Shown here piece after piece: positions 44,480 to 53,919 of a DNA stretch of 64,000 nt (position 1 is its first letter; each line of letters opens with the position of its first letter). The notes beneath the pieces were generated by a model, which saw nothing but the letters and a program-made list of their open reading frames with translations, was not told the origin of the DNA and did not search any database. Source of the stretch: Shimia sp. R10_1 (GTDB lineage Bacteria > Pseudomonadota > Alphaproteobacteria > Rhodobacterales > Rhodobacteraceae); NCBI RefSeq assembly GCF_017744095.1, contig NZ_JAGHQX010000006.1, forward strand, positions 186,001 to 250,000, given 5' to 3'. The translations under genes and the position numbers were made by a program.

Positions 44480-45211
44480 TTAGCGAGACGCATCAGGCGT
44501 GAAGGCCGAGAAATCAACCAAAGTGCCCAACATCTGCAGATAAGCAATCAGAGCATCCGCTTCAGAGACACCTGGCTGGCCATCAAAGTTGCGTACATTC
44601 ACACCCTCCTCGCCGTAGCGTTCGAGAAGGCCGTCATAGTCGCTGTCTGGGTCTGCCTGCGCGAGGAAGTCAGACTGCGCGTTTTCGATCATCTCTGCGG
44701 TGTAAGGCACGCCCACAACAGCATTGGCTGCCATGATATCGCCCATGTACTCGCCTTCGATCATACGGTTCTCAAGGAAGCCGTATTTCGGCATCACCGA
44801 CTCCGGCACCACGGCCTGGGGGTCACGCAGGTGATCCACGTGCCAATCGTCAGAGTAGCGACCGCCCACACGTGCCAGATCAGGACCGGTACGCTTAGAG
44901 CCCCACTGGAACGGGTGGTCGTACTTGGACTCCGCTGCCAGCGAGTAGTGACCATAACGCTCAACCTCGTCGCGCATCGGACGGATCATCTGGCTGTGGC
45001 AGACGTAGCATCCTTCGCGGATATAGATTTCACGTCCAGCCATTTCCAGCGGGGTGTAGGGGCGCACGCCCTCTACATCCTCAATGGTGTTTTCCAGCCA
45101 AAACAGCGGTGCGATTTGCACGATGCCACCAATGGTTACGACCAAGAAGCTGCAAATAAGCAAGAGGGTCGCGTTGGTCTCGAGGATCTTATGTTTGTCG
45201 AGAATTGCCAT
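44480..45211 (-). CDS. ccoO: Cbb3-type cytochrome c oxidase, monohaem subunit CcoO
   Basis: A 243-residue membrane-anchored monohaem cytochrome c. It has one N-terminal helix ([22 protein letters not shown]) and the haem motif [12 protein letters not shown], with later Met ligands in [14 protein letters not shown]. It passes electrons from CcoP to CcoN. It starts 15 bases after ccoN, with GGAGGGCC upstream. Confidence 0.97.
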   Translation of the reverse strand: MAILDKHKILETNATLLLICSFLVVTIGGIVQIAPLFWLENTIEDVEGVRPYTPLEMAGREIYIREGCYVCHSQMIRPMRDEVERYGHYSLAAESKYDHPFQWGSKRTGPDLARVGGRYSDDWHVDHLRDPQAVVPESVMPKYGFLENRMIEGEYMGDIMAANAVVGVPYTAEMIENAQSDFLAQADPDSDYDGLLERYGEEGVNVRNFDGQPGVSEADALIAYLQMLGTLVDFSAFTPDASR

Positions 45212-45226
45212 AGCTGCCGGCCCTCC

Positions 45227-46828
45227 TTATTCAGCCGGGACTGCGACGGACAGGCTGGCTTCTTTGGCCGGCGCTTTCCGAACAGTCATCCACAGGTTGT
45301 AGCACATGATGAGCGCACCAGCGAGGAACATGACCCCACCGAGACCGCGTACCACATACATCGGGAACTTCGCGGCCACCGTGTCGGCAAAGGAGTTCAC
45401 GAGGAAACCGTTTGCGTCCACTTCGCGCCACATCAGGCCTTCCATGATGCCGGTCACCCACATGGACGCCGCATAGAGAACGATGCCGATGGTGGCGAGC
45501 CAGAAGTGCCAGCTCACGAGGCTGAGGGAGTACAGACGATCACGTTTCCACAGTGCAGGCACCAGGTAATAGAGCGCACCAAATGTGATCATGCCGTTCC
45601 AACCCAGCGCACCAGAGTGCACGTGACCAATGGTCCAGTCGGTGTAGTGGCTCAGCGAGTTCACAGCGCGGATCGACATCATCGGGCCTTCGAAAGTGGA
45701 CATGCCGTAGAAGCCAACCGAGATCACCATCATACGGATCACCGGATCTGTACGCAGTTTGTCCCACGCGCCAGACAGCGTCATCAGGCCGTTGATCATG
45801 CCACCCCAGCTTGGCATCCAGAGGATGATTGAAAACACCATACCAAGGGTAGAAGCCCAATCCGGCAGCGCGGTGTAGTGCAAGTGGTGAGGACCAGCCC
45901 AGATATACAGGAAGATCAGCGCCCAGAAGTGAATGATCGACAGCTTGTAGGAGAAAACCGGACGCTCAGCTTGCTTTGGAATGAAGTAGTACATCATGCC
46001 AAGGAAACCCGCGGTCAGGAAGAAGCCCACAGCGTTGTGGCCATACCACCACTGTACCATGGCGTCCTGTACACCCGCCCAGACGATCACGGACTTGGAA
46101 CCGAAGATGGAGACAGGGATGGTCAGGTTGTTGATCACGTGCAACATCGCCACGGTGACGATAAACGCAAGGAAGAACCAGTTTGCCACATAGATGTGAG
46201 GCTCTTTGCGTTTGATGATGGTGCCCAGGTAAACCGCCAGATAGCAGACCCAAACAACAGTCAGCCACAAATCGACATACCACTCAGGTTCAGCGTATTC
46301 CTTGGACTGCGTGCCACCCAGAACGTAACCGGTCGCGGCCAGAACGATGAACAGCTGATATCCCCAGAACACAAACCATGCCAGGTTGCCGCCCCAAAGG
46401 CGCGCGGCGCTGGTACGCTGCACAACGTAGAAAGACGTCGCCAGCAAGGCGTTACCACCAAAAGCGAAAATAACCGCCGAGGTGTGCAAAGGACGCAAGC
46501 GGCCAAAGTTCAGATAGCCTTGCGCCCAATCAAAGTTCAGAACCGGGAAGGCCAATTGAAAGGCGATGAAAACGCCTGCCAAAAAACCAACCACGCCCCA
46601 GAATGCTGTTGCGATGACCCCGTAACGGATCACGTCATCCATGTATTCATCTTGCGCGATAACCGTCTTTGTGCCGGTACCGCGCAAAACCCAAATAAAA
46701 AGCCCAAAGGACACACCCGTTATGATGAGGGCGTGTACCATATAAGCCAGATCACGCGCGTAGTTGGCCGCAATCATCGCAAAAAAAGTGATGAGGCCAA
46801 GCGCGATCAGCTTGAAGTAATTTACCAT
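45227..46828 (-). CDS. ccoN: Cbb3-type cytochrome c oxidase, catalytic subunit CcoN
   Basis: A 533-residue haem-copper oxidase subunit with 12 membrane helices, low-spin haem b and the haem b3-CuB site. Conserved histidine segments are [13 protein letters not shown], the CuB region [48 protein letters not shown] and [10 protein letters not shown]. It reduces O2 to water with high affinity and pumps protons. The ATG at 46828 ([10 protein letters not shown]) has AAGGGACG upstream; the frame is open a further 240 bases upstream, but that stretch overlaps the divergent usp gene's region. An FNR box lies about 92 bases upstream. Confidence 0.97.
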   Translation of the reverse strand: MVNYFKLIALGLITFFAMIAANYARDLAYMVHALIITGVSFGLFIWVLRGTGTKTVIAQDEYMDDVIRYGVIATAFWGVVGFLAGVFIAFQLAFPVLNFDWAQGYLNFGRLRPLHTSAVIFAFGGNALLATSFYVVQRTSAARLWGGNLAWFVFWGYQLFIVLAATGYVLGGTQSKEYAEPEWYVDLWLTVVWVCYLAVYLGTIIKRKEPHIYVANWFFLAFIVTVAMLHVINNLTIPVSIFGSKSVIVWAGVQDAMVQWWYGHNAVGFFLTAGFLGMMYYFIPKQAERPVFSYKLSIIHFWALIFLYIWAGPHHLHYTALPDWASTLGMVFSIILWMPSWGGMINGLMTLSGAWDKLRTDPVIRMMVISVGFYGMSTFEGPMMSIRAVNSLSHYTDWTIGHVHSGALGWNGMITFGALYYLVPALWKRDRLYSLSLVSWHFWLATIGIVLYAASMWVTGIMEGLMWREVDANGFLVNSFADTVAAKFPMYVVRGLGGVMFLAGALIMCYNLWMTVRKAPAKEASLSVAVPAE

Positions 46829-46919
46829 TTCGCGTCCCTTCGTCTTGCTGGGCCTGAGTCTCCAAGGCCTTAGCGGATTTAGACAAACCATCTTTTGCGT
46901 GCGCAGCCCTTTGACCGCC

Positions 46920-46933
46920 TTGATCTGCATCAA
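46920..46933. promoter_or_regulatory. FNR box between ccoN and the usp gene
   Basis: TTGAT-CTGC-ATCAA, a perfect inverted repeat matching the FNR consensus. It is 92 bases before ccoN and 110 before the usp gene. ACTAAT at 46956-46961 on the plus strand is at class II distance for the usp gene; no such -10 is clear for ccoN. Confidence 0.85.
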
Positions 46934-47042
46934 GGAAAGTAACCGGTCGTGTGAGACTAATCCTATCAGGGTCCGCAAAACTCCTCGCGTGGGCCGTTTC
47001 TTCAAACCCCAAGGGGGTTGTTCACACAGCAGGTGCCTCACT

Positions 47043-47882
47043 ATGGACTTCAAAACTCTCCTATGCGTCATGACCGACGCTGATGTTTCCGTTCCGTCCC
47101 TCTCTCAGGCCATGGCGCTCGCCGAGGCCCATGATGCCCATTTGGACGTCTTGGCACTTGGCGTTGACCGGTCGCAAACAGGTTATTTTTATGGCGGAGC
47201 CGACGCCCTGCTCATGCAAGAAATGCTTAAGCGCGCGCATGACGAAGCCGAAGAGATTCGCAAAACCGCCGAAGCGAAACTCAGCAACAGCGGGCTGCGT
47301 TGGGCCTGTGACATTGGTGTCGCTCAAATTGCAGATCTGGGCCGCCACGTTGCCAGCCGCGCCCGCTTCTCCGATCTGGTGATCTTGCCCAAACCTTATG
47401 GAAAAAACTGCGGGACCGAACTTGAACCTACCATTGAGGCCGCTTTGTTCGAAGGTCAGGCCCCCGTGCTGATGGTTCCAGAATCAGTGGCGCCCATGAC
47501 AACCCCCAAGACAGTTTGTCTGGCCTGGAACGAAAGCGCAGAAGCACTGGTAGCCGCACGCGCCGCGCTGCCGTTCCTCAAGATGGCCGAAACCGTCCAT
47601 GTGATTGTCGTCGATCCGCCCTCACACGGCCCCAACCGATCCGATCCGGGCGGACTGTTGTCGCAGTACTTGGCACGACACGGTGTCAATGTGCAGGTTG
47701 ATGTGCTGTCCAAAACACAGCCGCGTGTCTCTGATGTTCTCCTGCGCCATGCCACCGACACAGATGCAGATCTGATGGTGATGGGGGCATATGGCCATTC
47801 CAGATTCCGCGAAGCCATTCTCGGCGGCGCCACACGCAACATGTTGGAACACGCCCCGTTGCCTGTATTCCTAGCCCATTGA
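47043..47882 (+). CDS. Universal stress protein, tandem UspA domains
   Basis: A 279-residue cytosolic protein with two UspA-like domains. The first (residues 1-145) starts [12 protein letters not shown]. The second (about 150-279) ends with the ATP-binding type G-x2-G-x9-G-S/T pattern in [23 protein letters not shown]. The first domain lacks it. It is divergent from ccoN across a shared FNR box, an arrangement that suggests induction at low oxygen. The ATG at 47043 is chosen because the UspA fold begins there; a weak ribosome site (AGGTGC) lies upstream. Confidence 0.9.
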   Translation: MDFKTLLCVMTDADVSVPSLSQAMALAEAHDAHLDVLALGVDRSQTGYFYGGADALLMQEMLKRAHDEAEEIRKTAEAKLSNSGLRWACDIGVAQIADLGRHVASRARFSDLVILPKPYGKNCGTELEPTIEAALFEGQAPVLMVPESVAPMTTPKTVCLAWNESAEALVAARAALPFLKMAETVHVIVVDPPSHGPNRSDPGGLLSQYLARHGVNVQVDVLSKTQPRVSDVLLRHATDTDADLMVMGAYGHSRFREAILGGATRNMLEHAPLPVFLAH

Positions 47883-47902
47883 AAGAGCCGCAATCGCGCA
47901 TA

Positions 47903-47930
47903 AAAAAGGGCGCCCCAGTGGCGCCCGTTT
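47903..47930. terminator. Terminator between the usp gene and fnrL
   Basis: GGGCGCC (47908-47914), loop CCAGT, GGCGCCC (47920-47926). On the minus strand it is followed by TTTTTTATG and fits fnrL; on the plus strand the tail is GTTTC, which is weaker. Confidence 0.75.
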
Positions 47931-47952
47931 CACGTTCTTTCACAAAGGCCGG

Positions 47953-48705
47953 TCAGGCCATCATGCCACCATCACAGTCGTCGCCCGCCTCATCCAACAG
48001 CCGTTGAAAATCTGGCACTGTTACGTGGCGCTTGCCTTCTAGAACAATCACGCCATCCTTTTTCAGCGCCGAAATCTGGCGACTGACAGTTTCAAGCGTA
48101 AGCCCCAAATAGTCCGCCATGGCCTCACGTGTCAGAGGCAGATCAAAAACCATTTCCTGATCCTGACCCGCAAGATTAAGCGCCGCATCCCGGCGGCCCA
48201 GAATAGACAACAGGCTTGCAATCTTCTCCCGTGCCGTCTTGCGCCCAAGCACGAGCATCCATTCCCGCGCGGCATCCAGCTCATCCAATGTCATTTCAAG
48301 CAGACGTTGCGCGATGTGTGGGGTCTCCACCATCATTGTTTCAAACGGTTTGCGACGGAAACAACACATCACAACATCGGTCGTGGCCACCACATCATAG
48401 GTGGCCGCATCACGCCCAGGTCGACCAACAAAGTCACTGGGCAGCAGCAAACCCACCATTTGGGTGCGTCCGTCTTCCATTGTCTGGGTCAGTGAGGCAA
48501 TCCCTGAGACTATCGAACCGACAAACTCCATGCGATCGCCCGACCAAATGATCGTCTGGCCCGCTTCAAAGCTCCGATAATACTTGATGGATTCCAGGCG
48601 GTCGAGCTCATCCGCGTCACAACGCGCGCACACTGCTCTGTGCTGAATTGGGCAGCTCTCACAACCACCAACAAACTTTGTAAGATCAGTCATTACTTCT
48701 GCCAT
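47953..48705 (-). CDS. fnrL: Oxygen-sensing Crp/Fnr-family regulator FnrL
   Basis: A 250-residue FNR protein. N-terminal Cys residues for the oxygen-labile [4Fe-4S] cluster are in CESCPIQHRAVCARC, and a fourth Cys is available in VVMCCFRR within the cyclic-nucleotide-type domain. The C-terminal helix-turn-helix is LGLTLETVSRQISALKKDG; the E-x2-S-R recognition helix reads TTGAT-type boxes. It should control the cco operons, hemN and the usp gene through the four boxes seen nearby. The start could be ATG 48705 or 48693. Confidence 0.95.
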   Translation of the reverse strand: MAEVMTDLTKFVGGCESCPIQHRAVCARCDADELDRLESIKYYRSFEAGQTIIWSGDRMEFVGSIVSGIASLTQTMEDGRTQMVGLLLPSDFVGRPGRDAATYDVVATTDVVMCCFRRKPFETMMVETPHIAQRLLEMTLDELDAAREWMLVLGRKTAREKIASLLSILGRRDAALNLAGQDQEMVFDLPLTREAMADYLGLTLETVSRQISALKKDGVIVLEGKRHVTVPDFQRLLDEAGDDCDGGMMA

Positions 48706-48713
48706 ACCTAGAA

Positions 48714-48727
48714 TTGATCTGGGTCAA
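48714..48727. promoter_or_regulatory. FNR box between fnrL and hemN
   Basis: TTGAT-CTGG-GTCAA. It lies 9 bases before the fnrL start and 38 before the hemN start. For hemN the box would activate; TATCCC at 48751-48756 is a possible -10 at near class II distance. For fnrL it is so close to the start that it could only repress. Confidence 0.8.
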
Positions 48728-48764
48728 GGATACTGTACCACGATTCGAGCTATCCCCTACGCCC

Positions 48765-50120
48765 ATGGAAACGGAAAAACAATTGGCGAAGCTAGGGTTA
48801 TTTGACGCGAAAGTGCCGCGTTACACAAGTTATCCCACCGCCCCGCATTTTGAAAACAATGTAACTCCAGATACTTATAAGGAGTGGATCCAAGCCATTC
48901 CTGCGGGATCTGAAGTCTCGCTATACGTGCATGTGCCATTTTGCCGCCGCCTCTGCTGGTTCTGCGCCTGCCGCACGCAAGGCACCTCCACGCTTTCGCC
49001 GGTTGCGTCATATGTGGAAACACTAAAGCAAGAATTGTTGATTCTCAAATCTATCTTACCTGACGGCGTCAGCCTGTCACGTTTGCATTGGGGAGGCGGC
49101 ACACCAACATTGCTCGCACCGGGCATGATGGAAGAGCTTGCGGGCGCAATTTTTGATGTGGCGCCAATGGCAGAAAATGGTGAGTTTTCTGTGGAAATTG
49201 ACCCCAATGAAATCGATCACGCCCGCCTAGAAGTCCTTGCAAAAGCTGGCATGAACCGAGCCTCCATTGGCGTGCAAGACTTTGACGATGACATCCAGCA
49301 AACCATTGGCCGCATTCAAGGCTATGACATCACCCGCGAAGCGGTGGAGATGATCCGCAGTTTCGGGGTTCAAAGCGTGAATGCCGACATCCTGTTTGGG
49401 CTGCCACATCAAACCCAAGCGCGCATCACCGAAAGCGTACAGAAGTTGCTGTCGCTATCACCTGACCGCGTCGCGCTTTATGGCTATGCGCATGTGCCTT
49501 GGATGGCCAAGCGCCAACAGATGATCCCGTCTGACGCCCTGCCCACACCGCAAGAGCGACTTGCATTGTTTGAAACGGCGCGCCAACTTTTCCTTTGGGA
49601 CAATTACGACGAAATCGGCATCGATCACTTTGCCACCAAAAGTGATGGGCTCTCTGTCGCACAACGCGACGGCACGCTGCGCCGCAATTTTCAGGGTTAC
49701 ACCGATGACACCGCAGATGTGCTTCTGGCGGTCGGCGCATCCTCCATCGCACGCTTCCCTCAAGGGTATGCACAGAATGCGCCAGCAACTTCAGCCTATA
49801 CCGCGGGCGTACGCGAAGGTCGCTTCACCACGTCACGTGGCCACAAGTTTACAGGCGATGATCTCCTGCGCGGGCGCTTGATCGAAGCACTGATGTGCGA
49901 CTTCCGCATTGATGCACAAGAAATTGTCGATCAGTTTGGTATCACACGCGCCAAGCTCAACGAAATGTTCTCAACTGTCATGGCACAGTTTCCCGACATG
50001 CTTGCGCTTGAAAGCAACGCGTTGGTGATTCCGCCGCATGCACGGCCATTGACGCGTATGATTGCGCGCGCATTCGATGCCTATGACATGAGCAAAGCCC
50101 AACACAGCGCCGCGATTTGA
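48765..50120 (+). CDS. hemN: Oxygen-independent coproporphyrinogen III oxidase
   Basis: A 451-residue radical-SAM enzyme for anaerobic haem synthesis. The N-terminal cluster motif is HVPFCRRLCWFCACRT (C-x3-C-x2-C), with GGGTPTLLA, IDPNEID and SIGVQDFDDDIQ as SAM and substrate blocks. The C-terminal HemN domain includes KFTGDDLLRGRLIEALMCDF. This long form is true HemN, not HemW. The ATG at 48765 is used; the longer frame overlaps the FNR box. It complements hemF when oxygen is low. Confidence 0.96.
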   Translation: METEKQLAKLGLFDAKVPRYTSYPTAPHFENNVTPDTYKEWIQAIPAGSEVSLYVHVPFCRRLCWFCACRTQGTSTLSPVASYVETLKQELLILKSILPDGVSLSRLHWGGGTPTLLAPGMMEELAGAIFDVAPMAENGEFSVEIDPNEIDHARLEVLAKAGMNRASIGVQDFDDDIQQTIGRIQGYDITREAVEMIRSFGVQSVNADILFGLPHQTQARITESVQKLLSLSPDRVALYGYAHVPWMAKRQQMIPSDALPTPQERLALFETARQLFLWDNYDEIGIDHFATKSDGLSVAQRDGTLRRNFQGYTDDTADVLLAVGASSIARFPQGYAQNAPATSAYTAGVREGRFTTSRGHKFTGDDLLRGRLIEALMCDFRIDAQEIVDQFGITRAKLNEMFSTVMAQFPDMLALESNALVIPPHARPLTRMIARAFDAYDMSKAQHSAAI

Positions 50121-50128
50121 TCGCGGCG
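50108..50128. terminator. Hairpin spanning the hemN stop codon
   Basis: CGCCGCGAT (50108-50116) pairs with ATCGCGGCG (50120-50128), leaving TTG plus the stop codon TGA partly in the loop. GGTTTTTGG follows at 50134-50142, so it may act as terminator between hemN and the convergent yej operon, which is only 24 bases away. Confidence 0.5.
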
Positions 50129-50144
50129 ACTGCCGGTTTTTGGA

Positions 50145-51725
50145 TCAGCCCTGTGCTGCCACCAGAAGTTCGCGGGTATAGTCGGTCTGAGGATTTTCAA
50201 ACAGTGCCTCGGCCGTGCCCTGCTCCACCACATCCCCCGCGCGCATCACCATAATTTTGTGGCTCATGGCACGCACCACATGCAGGTCGTGGCTAATGAA
50301 CAGATAGGCGAGACCGTATTTTTCCTGCAGGTTGCGCAACAATTCAACAATCTGAACCTGCACGGTCATGTCCAATGCAGATGTCGGCTCGTCCAACACC
50401 ACCAGCTTGGGGCGCAGGATCATCGCGCGCGCAATCGCGATCCGCTGGCGCTGACCACCCGAAAACTCATGCGGATACCGATCCATAGTCTCTGGGTTTA
50501 GCCCGACTTCTTCCATGACCTCTGCCACAAGCGTGCGCGTGTCGCGCCCATCGGGATTACCATGAACACCCAGCCCTTCAGCAATGATCTGTTCACAGGT
50601 CATCCGGGGGCTCAGGCTGCCAAACGGATCCTGAAACACAATCTGCATGTCCTTGCGCAGCGCACGCAGCTGGCGTGTGTTCCACTTGCGCACATCCTGA
50701 CCGACAAAGCCGATTTTGCCTTCGCTCGAGATCAGACGCATCATCGCCAGTGCCAAGGTGGTCTTGCCAGAACCACTTTCCCCCACGATGCCAAGCGTCT
50801 CCCCCGCGCGCACCGTCAGGCTTGCATCATTCACCGCTTTCACATGCCCAACTGTACGTTTGAGCAGGCCCTTTTGGATCGGGAACCAAACGCGCAGGTT
50901 TTGCGCGTCACTCACAACGTCCGCGCTCTCAGGCACCGGTGCAGGCCGTCCACTGGCCTGCGCGCTCAACAAGAGCTGCGTATAGGGATGCTGTGGGTTT
51001 TCGAAAATGTCTGCAACCGGCCCTGCCTCGACGATCTCTCCGTCTTTCATCACGCAAACTTTGTCTGCGATCCGCCGAACCACCGCCAGATCATGGGTGA
51101 TGAACAATAGCCCCATGCCTTCGGATTTCTTGAGCTCCGCCAGAAGCTCCAAAATCTGCGCCTGAATGGTCACATCCAGCGCAGTTGTTGGCTCATCCGC
51201 AATCAGAATGTCCGGCTTGTTCGCGAGCGCCATGGCGATCATCACCCGCTGCCGCTGCCCACCGGAAAGCTCGTGCGGATAGGCGGTCAGGCGCTGCTCT
51301 GCGTCACGCAACCCAACCTTGTTGAGCAAGTCCAGAATGCGCCCACGTGCCTCATCGCCAACCACGCCCTGATGCAGGGCCAAGCTTTCTCCCAACTGCT
51401 TCTCAAGCGTATGCAGCGGGTTCAGGCTCGTCATAGGCTCCTGAAAGATGAAACTGATATCATTGCCGCGCACCTGCCGCAGCAAATCGTCTGGCGCGCC
51501 GACCATCTCTTTACCGTCATAGTGAACAGAACCCTGCACCTCGGCACTGCCCGGCAAAAGCGATACAGTGGACAAAGCGGTCACCGATTTGCCAGAGCCT
51601 GACTCCCCCACCAGCGCAACAGTTTCTCCGCGATCCACGCTGAAAGACACACCTTTGACAGCCTGATGCAGTTTCCCGTCTTGGCGAAACCCCACACGCA
51701 GATCTTTGACGTCCAGAATGCTCAT
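50145..51725 (-). CDS. yejF: Peptide ABC transporter, fused dual ATPase (YejF)
   Basis: A 526-residue protein with two ABC ATPase modules in one chain: Walker [17 protein letters not shown] and [15 protein letters not shown], signatures [14 protein letters not shown] and [14 protein letters not shown], Walker [12 protein letters not shown] and [11 protein letters not shown]. Each module has the oligopeptide-type C-terminal tail. It drives the YejABEF importer for microcin C-like or other peptides. Its ATG overlaps yejE by 4 bases. Confidence 0.95.
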   Translation of the reverse strand: MSILDVKDLRVGFRQDGKLHQAVKGVSFSVDRGETVALVGESGSGKSVTALSTVSLLPGSAEVQGSVHYDGKEMVGAPDDLLRQVRGNDISFIFQEPMTSLNPLHTLEKQLGESLALHQGVVGDEARGRILDLLNKVGLRDAEQRLTAYPHELSGGQRQRVMIAMALANKPDILIADEPTTALDVTIQAQILELLAELKKSEGMGLLFITHDLAVVRRIADKVCVMKDGEIVEAGPVADIFENPQHPYTQLLLSAQASGRPAPVPESADVVSDAQNLRVWFPIQKGLLKRTVGHVKAVNDASLTVRAGETLGIVGESGSGKTTLALAMMRLISSEGKIGFVGQDVRKWNTRQLRALRKDMQIVFQDPFGSLSPRMTCEQIIAEGLGVHGNPDGRDTRTLVAEVMEEVGLNPETMDRYPHEFSGGQRQRIAIARAMILRPKLVVLDEPTSALDMTVQVQIVELLRNLQEKYGLAYLFISHDLHVVRAMSHKIMVMRAGDVVEQGTAEALFENPQTDYTRELLVAAQG

Positions 51726-52828
51726 GAAAAGGTCTTTCTAGGATCAAACGCATCGCGCACGCCTTCAAAGATGAAGACCAAAAGCGAGAGCATAATGGCA
51801 AAAGTGAAGAAAGCGGTGAAGCCGAGCCACGGCGCCTGCAGGTTCTGCTTTGCCTGCAATGTCAACTCGCCCAGACTTGGTGCAGAGGATGGCAAGCCAA
51901 AGCCAAGGAAATCAAGCCCGGCAAGCGTGCTGATCGTACCGGTCACAATAAACGGAAGCATGGTCACCGTCGCCACCATCGCATTGGGCAGCATATGGCG
52001 GAACATGATCACCCGGTTGCTCACGCCCAGCGCTTTGGCCGCGCGGACATACTCAAGGTTCCGCGCCCGCAAAAATTCGGCGCGCACAACGCCCACAAGT
52101 GCTGTCCAACTGAACAGCACCGTCAGCAGCACCAACAGCCAGAAACTGCGCCCCACAATCGCAAACATAATGATGATGATATAAAGGCTGGGCGTCGCGC
52201 CCCATATCTCGATCACCCGCTGGAAGATCAGATCGAGCCAACCGCCAAAATAACCCTGCACGGCGCCTGCGAAAACGCCAATCAGGCTCGCTGCCGCCGT
52301 CACAACCAAAGTAAAGAATATCGACAGTCGGAACCCATACAGGACACGCGCCAGAACATCGCGTTTGCGGTCATCTGTGCCCAGCCAGTTCTGCCCATCC
52401 GGTGGCAGTGGCGCCGCACCAGATCGATCCACTGGCGTGTCATAGCTGTAAGGAATGAGCGGCCATAGCGCCCAGCCTTGATCCAAGCCATCGGCACTGT
52501 AGGTACCGGCATCCAGCTCTTCGATAATGTCTTCGGGCACATCAAAACAGTCTTCAACACCACCCGTAGCGATCAAACACGACACCACCGGATCTTTGTA
52601 GTCCGCCTCGGTTTTGAAATCGCCGCCAAAGGTGGTCTCAGGATAGAACTTGAACACGGGCGTAAAATACTCACCACGATAGTTCACGAGGATCGGCTTG
52701 TCGTTGGCGATCAGCTCCGCAAAGAGCGACACACCAAAGGCCACGCAAAAGATGATGAGCGACCAGAAAGCACGGCGATTGCGCTTGAAATTGTTCCAGC
52801 GACGCTGGTTCAGGGGGGACAGAGCCAT
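51722..52828 (-). CDS. yejE: Peptide ABC transporter permease YejE
   Basis: A 368-residue inner-membrane permease of the DppC/OppC type. The N-terminal helix (FWSLIIFCVAFGVSLFAELIA) is followed by a large periplasmic loop and the transport helices, with the EAA-loop-like RAAKALGVSNRVIMFRHMLPNA. It works with YejB and YejF. Its ATG overlaps the yejB stop by one base. Confidence 0.95.
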   Translation of the reverse strand: MALSPLNQRRWNNFKRNRRAFWSLIIFCVAFGVSLFAELIANDKPILVNYRGEYFTPVFKFYPETTFGGDFKTEADYKDPVVSCLIATGGVEDCFDVPEDIIEELDAGTYSADGLDQGWALWPLIPYSYDTPVDRSGAAPLPPDGQNWLGTDDRKRDVLARVLYGFRLSIFFTLVVTAAASLIGVFAGAVQGYFGGWLDLIFQRVIEIWGATPSLYIIIIMFAIVGRSFWLLVLLTVLFSWTALVGVVRAEFLRARNLEYVRAAKALGVSNRVIMFRHMLPNAMVATVTMLPFIVTGTISTLAGLDFLGFGLPSSAPSLGELTLQAKQNLQAPWLGFTAFFTFAIMLSLLVFIFEGVRDAFDPRKTFS

Positions 52829-53916
52829 CAGCCTTCCCTCTTCTCAAAGTCGATGCGTGGATCAACCAGCACATACATCAAATCCGACAGGATCCCGACC
52901 ACCAGACCGATCAGGCCAAACACAAACAAGGTGCCAAAGATCACCGGATAATCCCGCGCCACCGCGGCCTCAAACCCAAGCCGGCCCAGCCCATCCAGTG
53001 AGAAGATGGTTTCGATCAGGACCGAGCCGCCAAAGAAAACGCCAATAAACACAGCCGGGAACCCTGCAATCACAATCAGCATGGCGTTGCGGAACACATG
53101 GCCATAAAGCACGCGCCCCTCGCTCAACCCCTTGGCCCGCGCGGTCATCACATAGTGTTTCTTGATCTCATCCAGAAAGCTGTTTTTGGTCAGCAATGTG
53201 AGTGTTGCAAACGCTGAAATCGTGGAAGCGACCACAGGCAGCGTGATGTGCCACATATAATCCAGGATTTTGCCCATCATTGTGAGGTCTTGGAAATTGT
53301 CCGAGGTCAGTCCACGCAACGGGAAGATCTTCCAGTAGGAGCCGCCGGCAAAGAGCACCAGCAACATGATTGCAAACAGAAATCCCGGGATCGCATAGGC
53401 CACGATGATCGCCCCTGAGGTCCAAGTATCAAACGGCGAGCCATCTTTGACAGCTTTTCGTATGCCAAGCGGGATAGACACCAGATAGGCTATCAACGTC
53501 GACCAAAGCCCAAGCGTGATCGACACCGGCATTTTCTCAAGCACCAGATCAATCACAGTAATTTTGCGGAAGTAGCTCTCGCCAAAATCAAGGGTCAGGT
53601 AGTTGCCCATCATATTGAGAAACCGCTCCAGCGGTGGCTTGTCAAAGCCGAACTCTTTCTCAAGCTCCTCGATGAACTCCTTCGGCAAGCCGCGCGCGCC
53701 CAGATATTCGCTGTCAGAGCCGAAAGTTTCCTCCCCTCCGACGTCTTCGTTGCCTCCCGCAAAGCCGGAGAACACATCCCCTTCGCCCTGCATGCGGGCG
53801 ATCACCTGCTCAACCGGTCCCCCGGGAACAAATTGCACAAGCGTGAAATTGATGATCATGATCCCAAGCAACGTCGGGATGATGAGCAGAAGTCTGCGGA
53901 GAATATAGGCGCCCAA
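52828..53916 (-). CDS. yejB: Peptide ABC transporter permease YejB
   Basis: A 362-residue permease of the DppB/OppB type. It opens with the usual N-terminal helix ([27 protein letters not shown]), has a periplasmic insert of about 60 residues containing [15 protein letters not shown], and the loop [23 protein letters not shown]. It is 3 bases after yejA. Confidence 0.95.
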   Translation of the reverse strand: MGAYILRRLLLIIPTLLGIMIINFTLVQFVPGGPVEQVIARMQGEGDVFSGFAGGNEDVGGEETFGSDSEYLGARGLPKEFIEELEKEFGFDKPPLERFLNMMGNYLTLDFGESYFRKITVIDLVLEKMPVSITLGLWSTLIAYLVSIPLGIRKAVKDGSPFDTWTSGAIIVAYAIPGFLFAIMLLVLFAGGSYWKIFPLRGLTSDNFQDLTMMGKILDYMWHITLPVVASTISAFATLTLLTKNSFLDEIKKHYVMTARAKGLSEGRVLYGHVFRNAMLIVIAGFPAVFIGVFFGGSVLIETIFSLDGLGRLGFEAAVARDYPVIFGTLFVFGLIGLVVGILSDLMYVLVDPRIDFEKREG

Positions 53917-53919
53917 AGC

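Noticed and set aside
46829-47071. Upstream extension of ccoN
   Set aside because: It covers the FNR box and the start of the divergent usp gene; the family N-terminus is at 46828.
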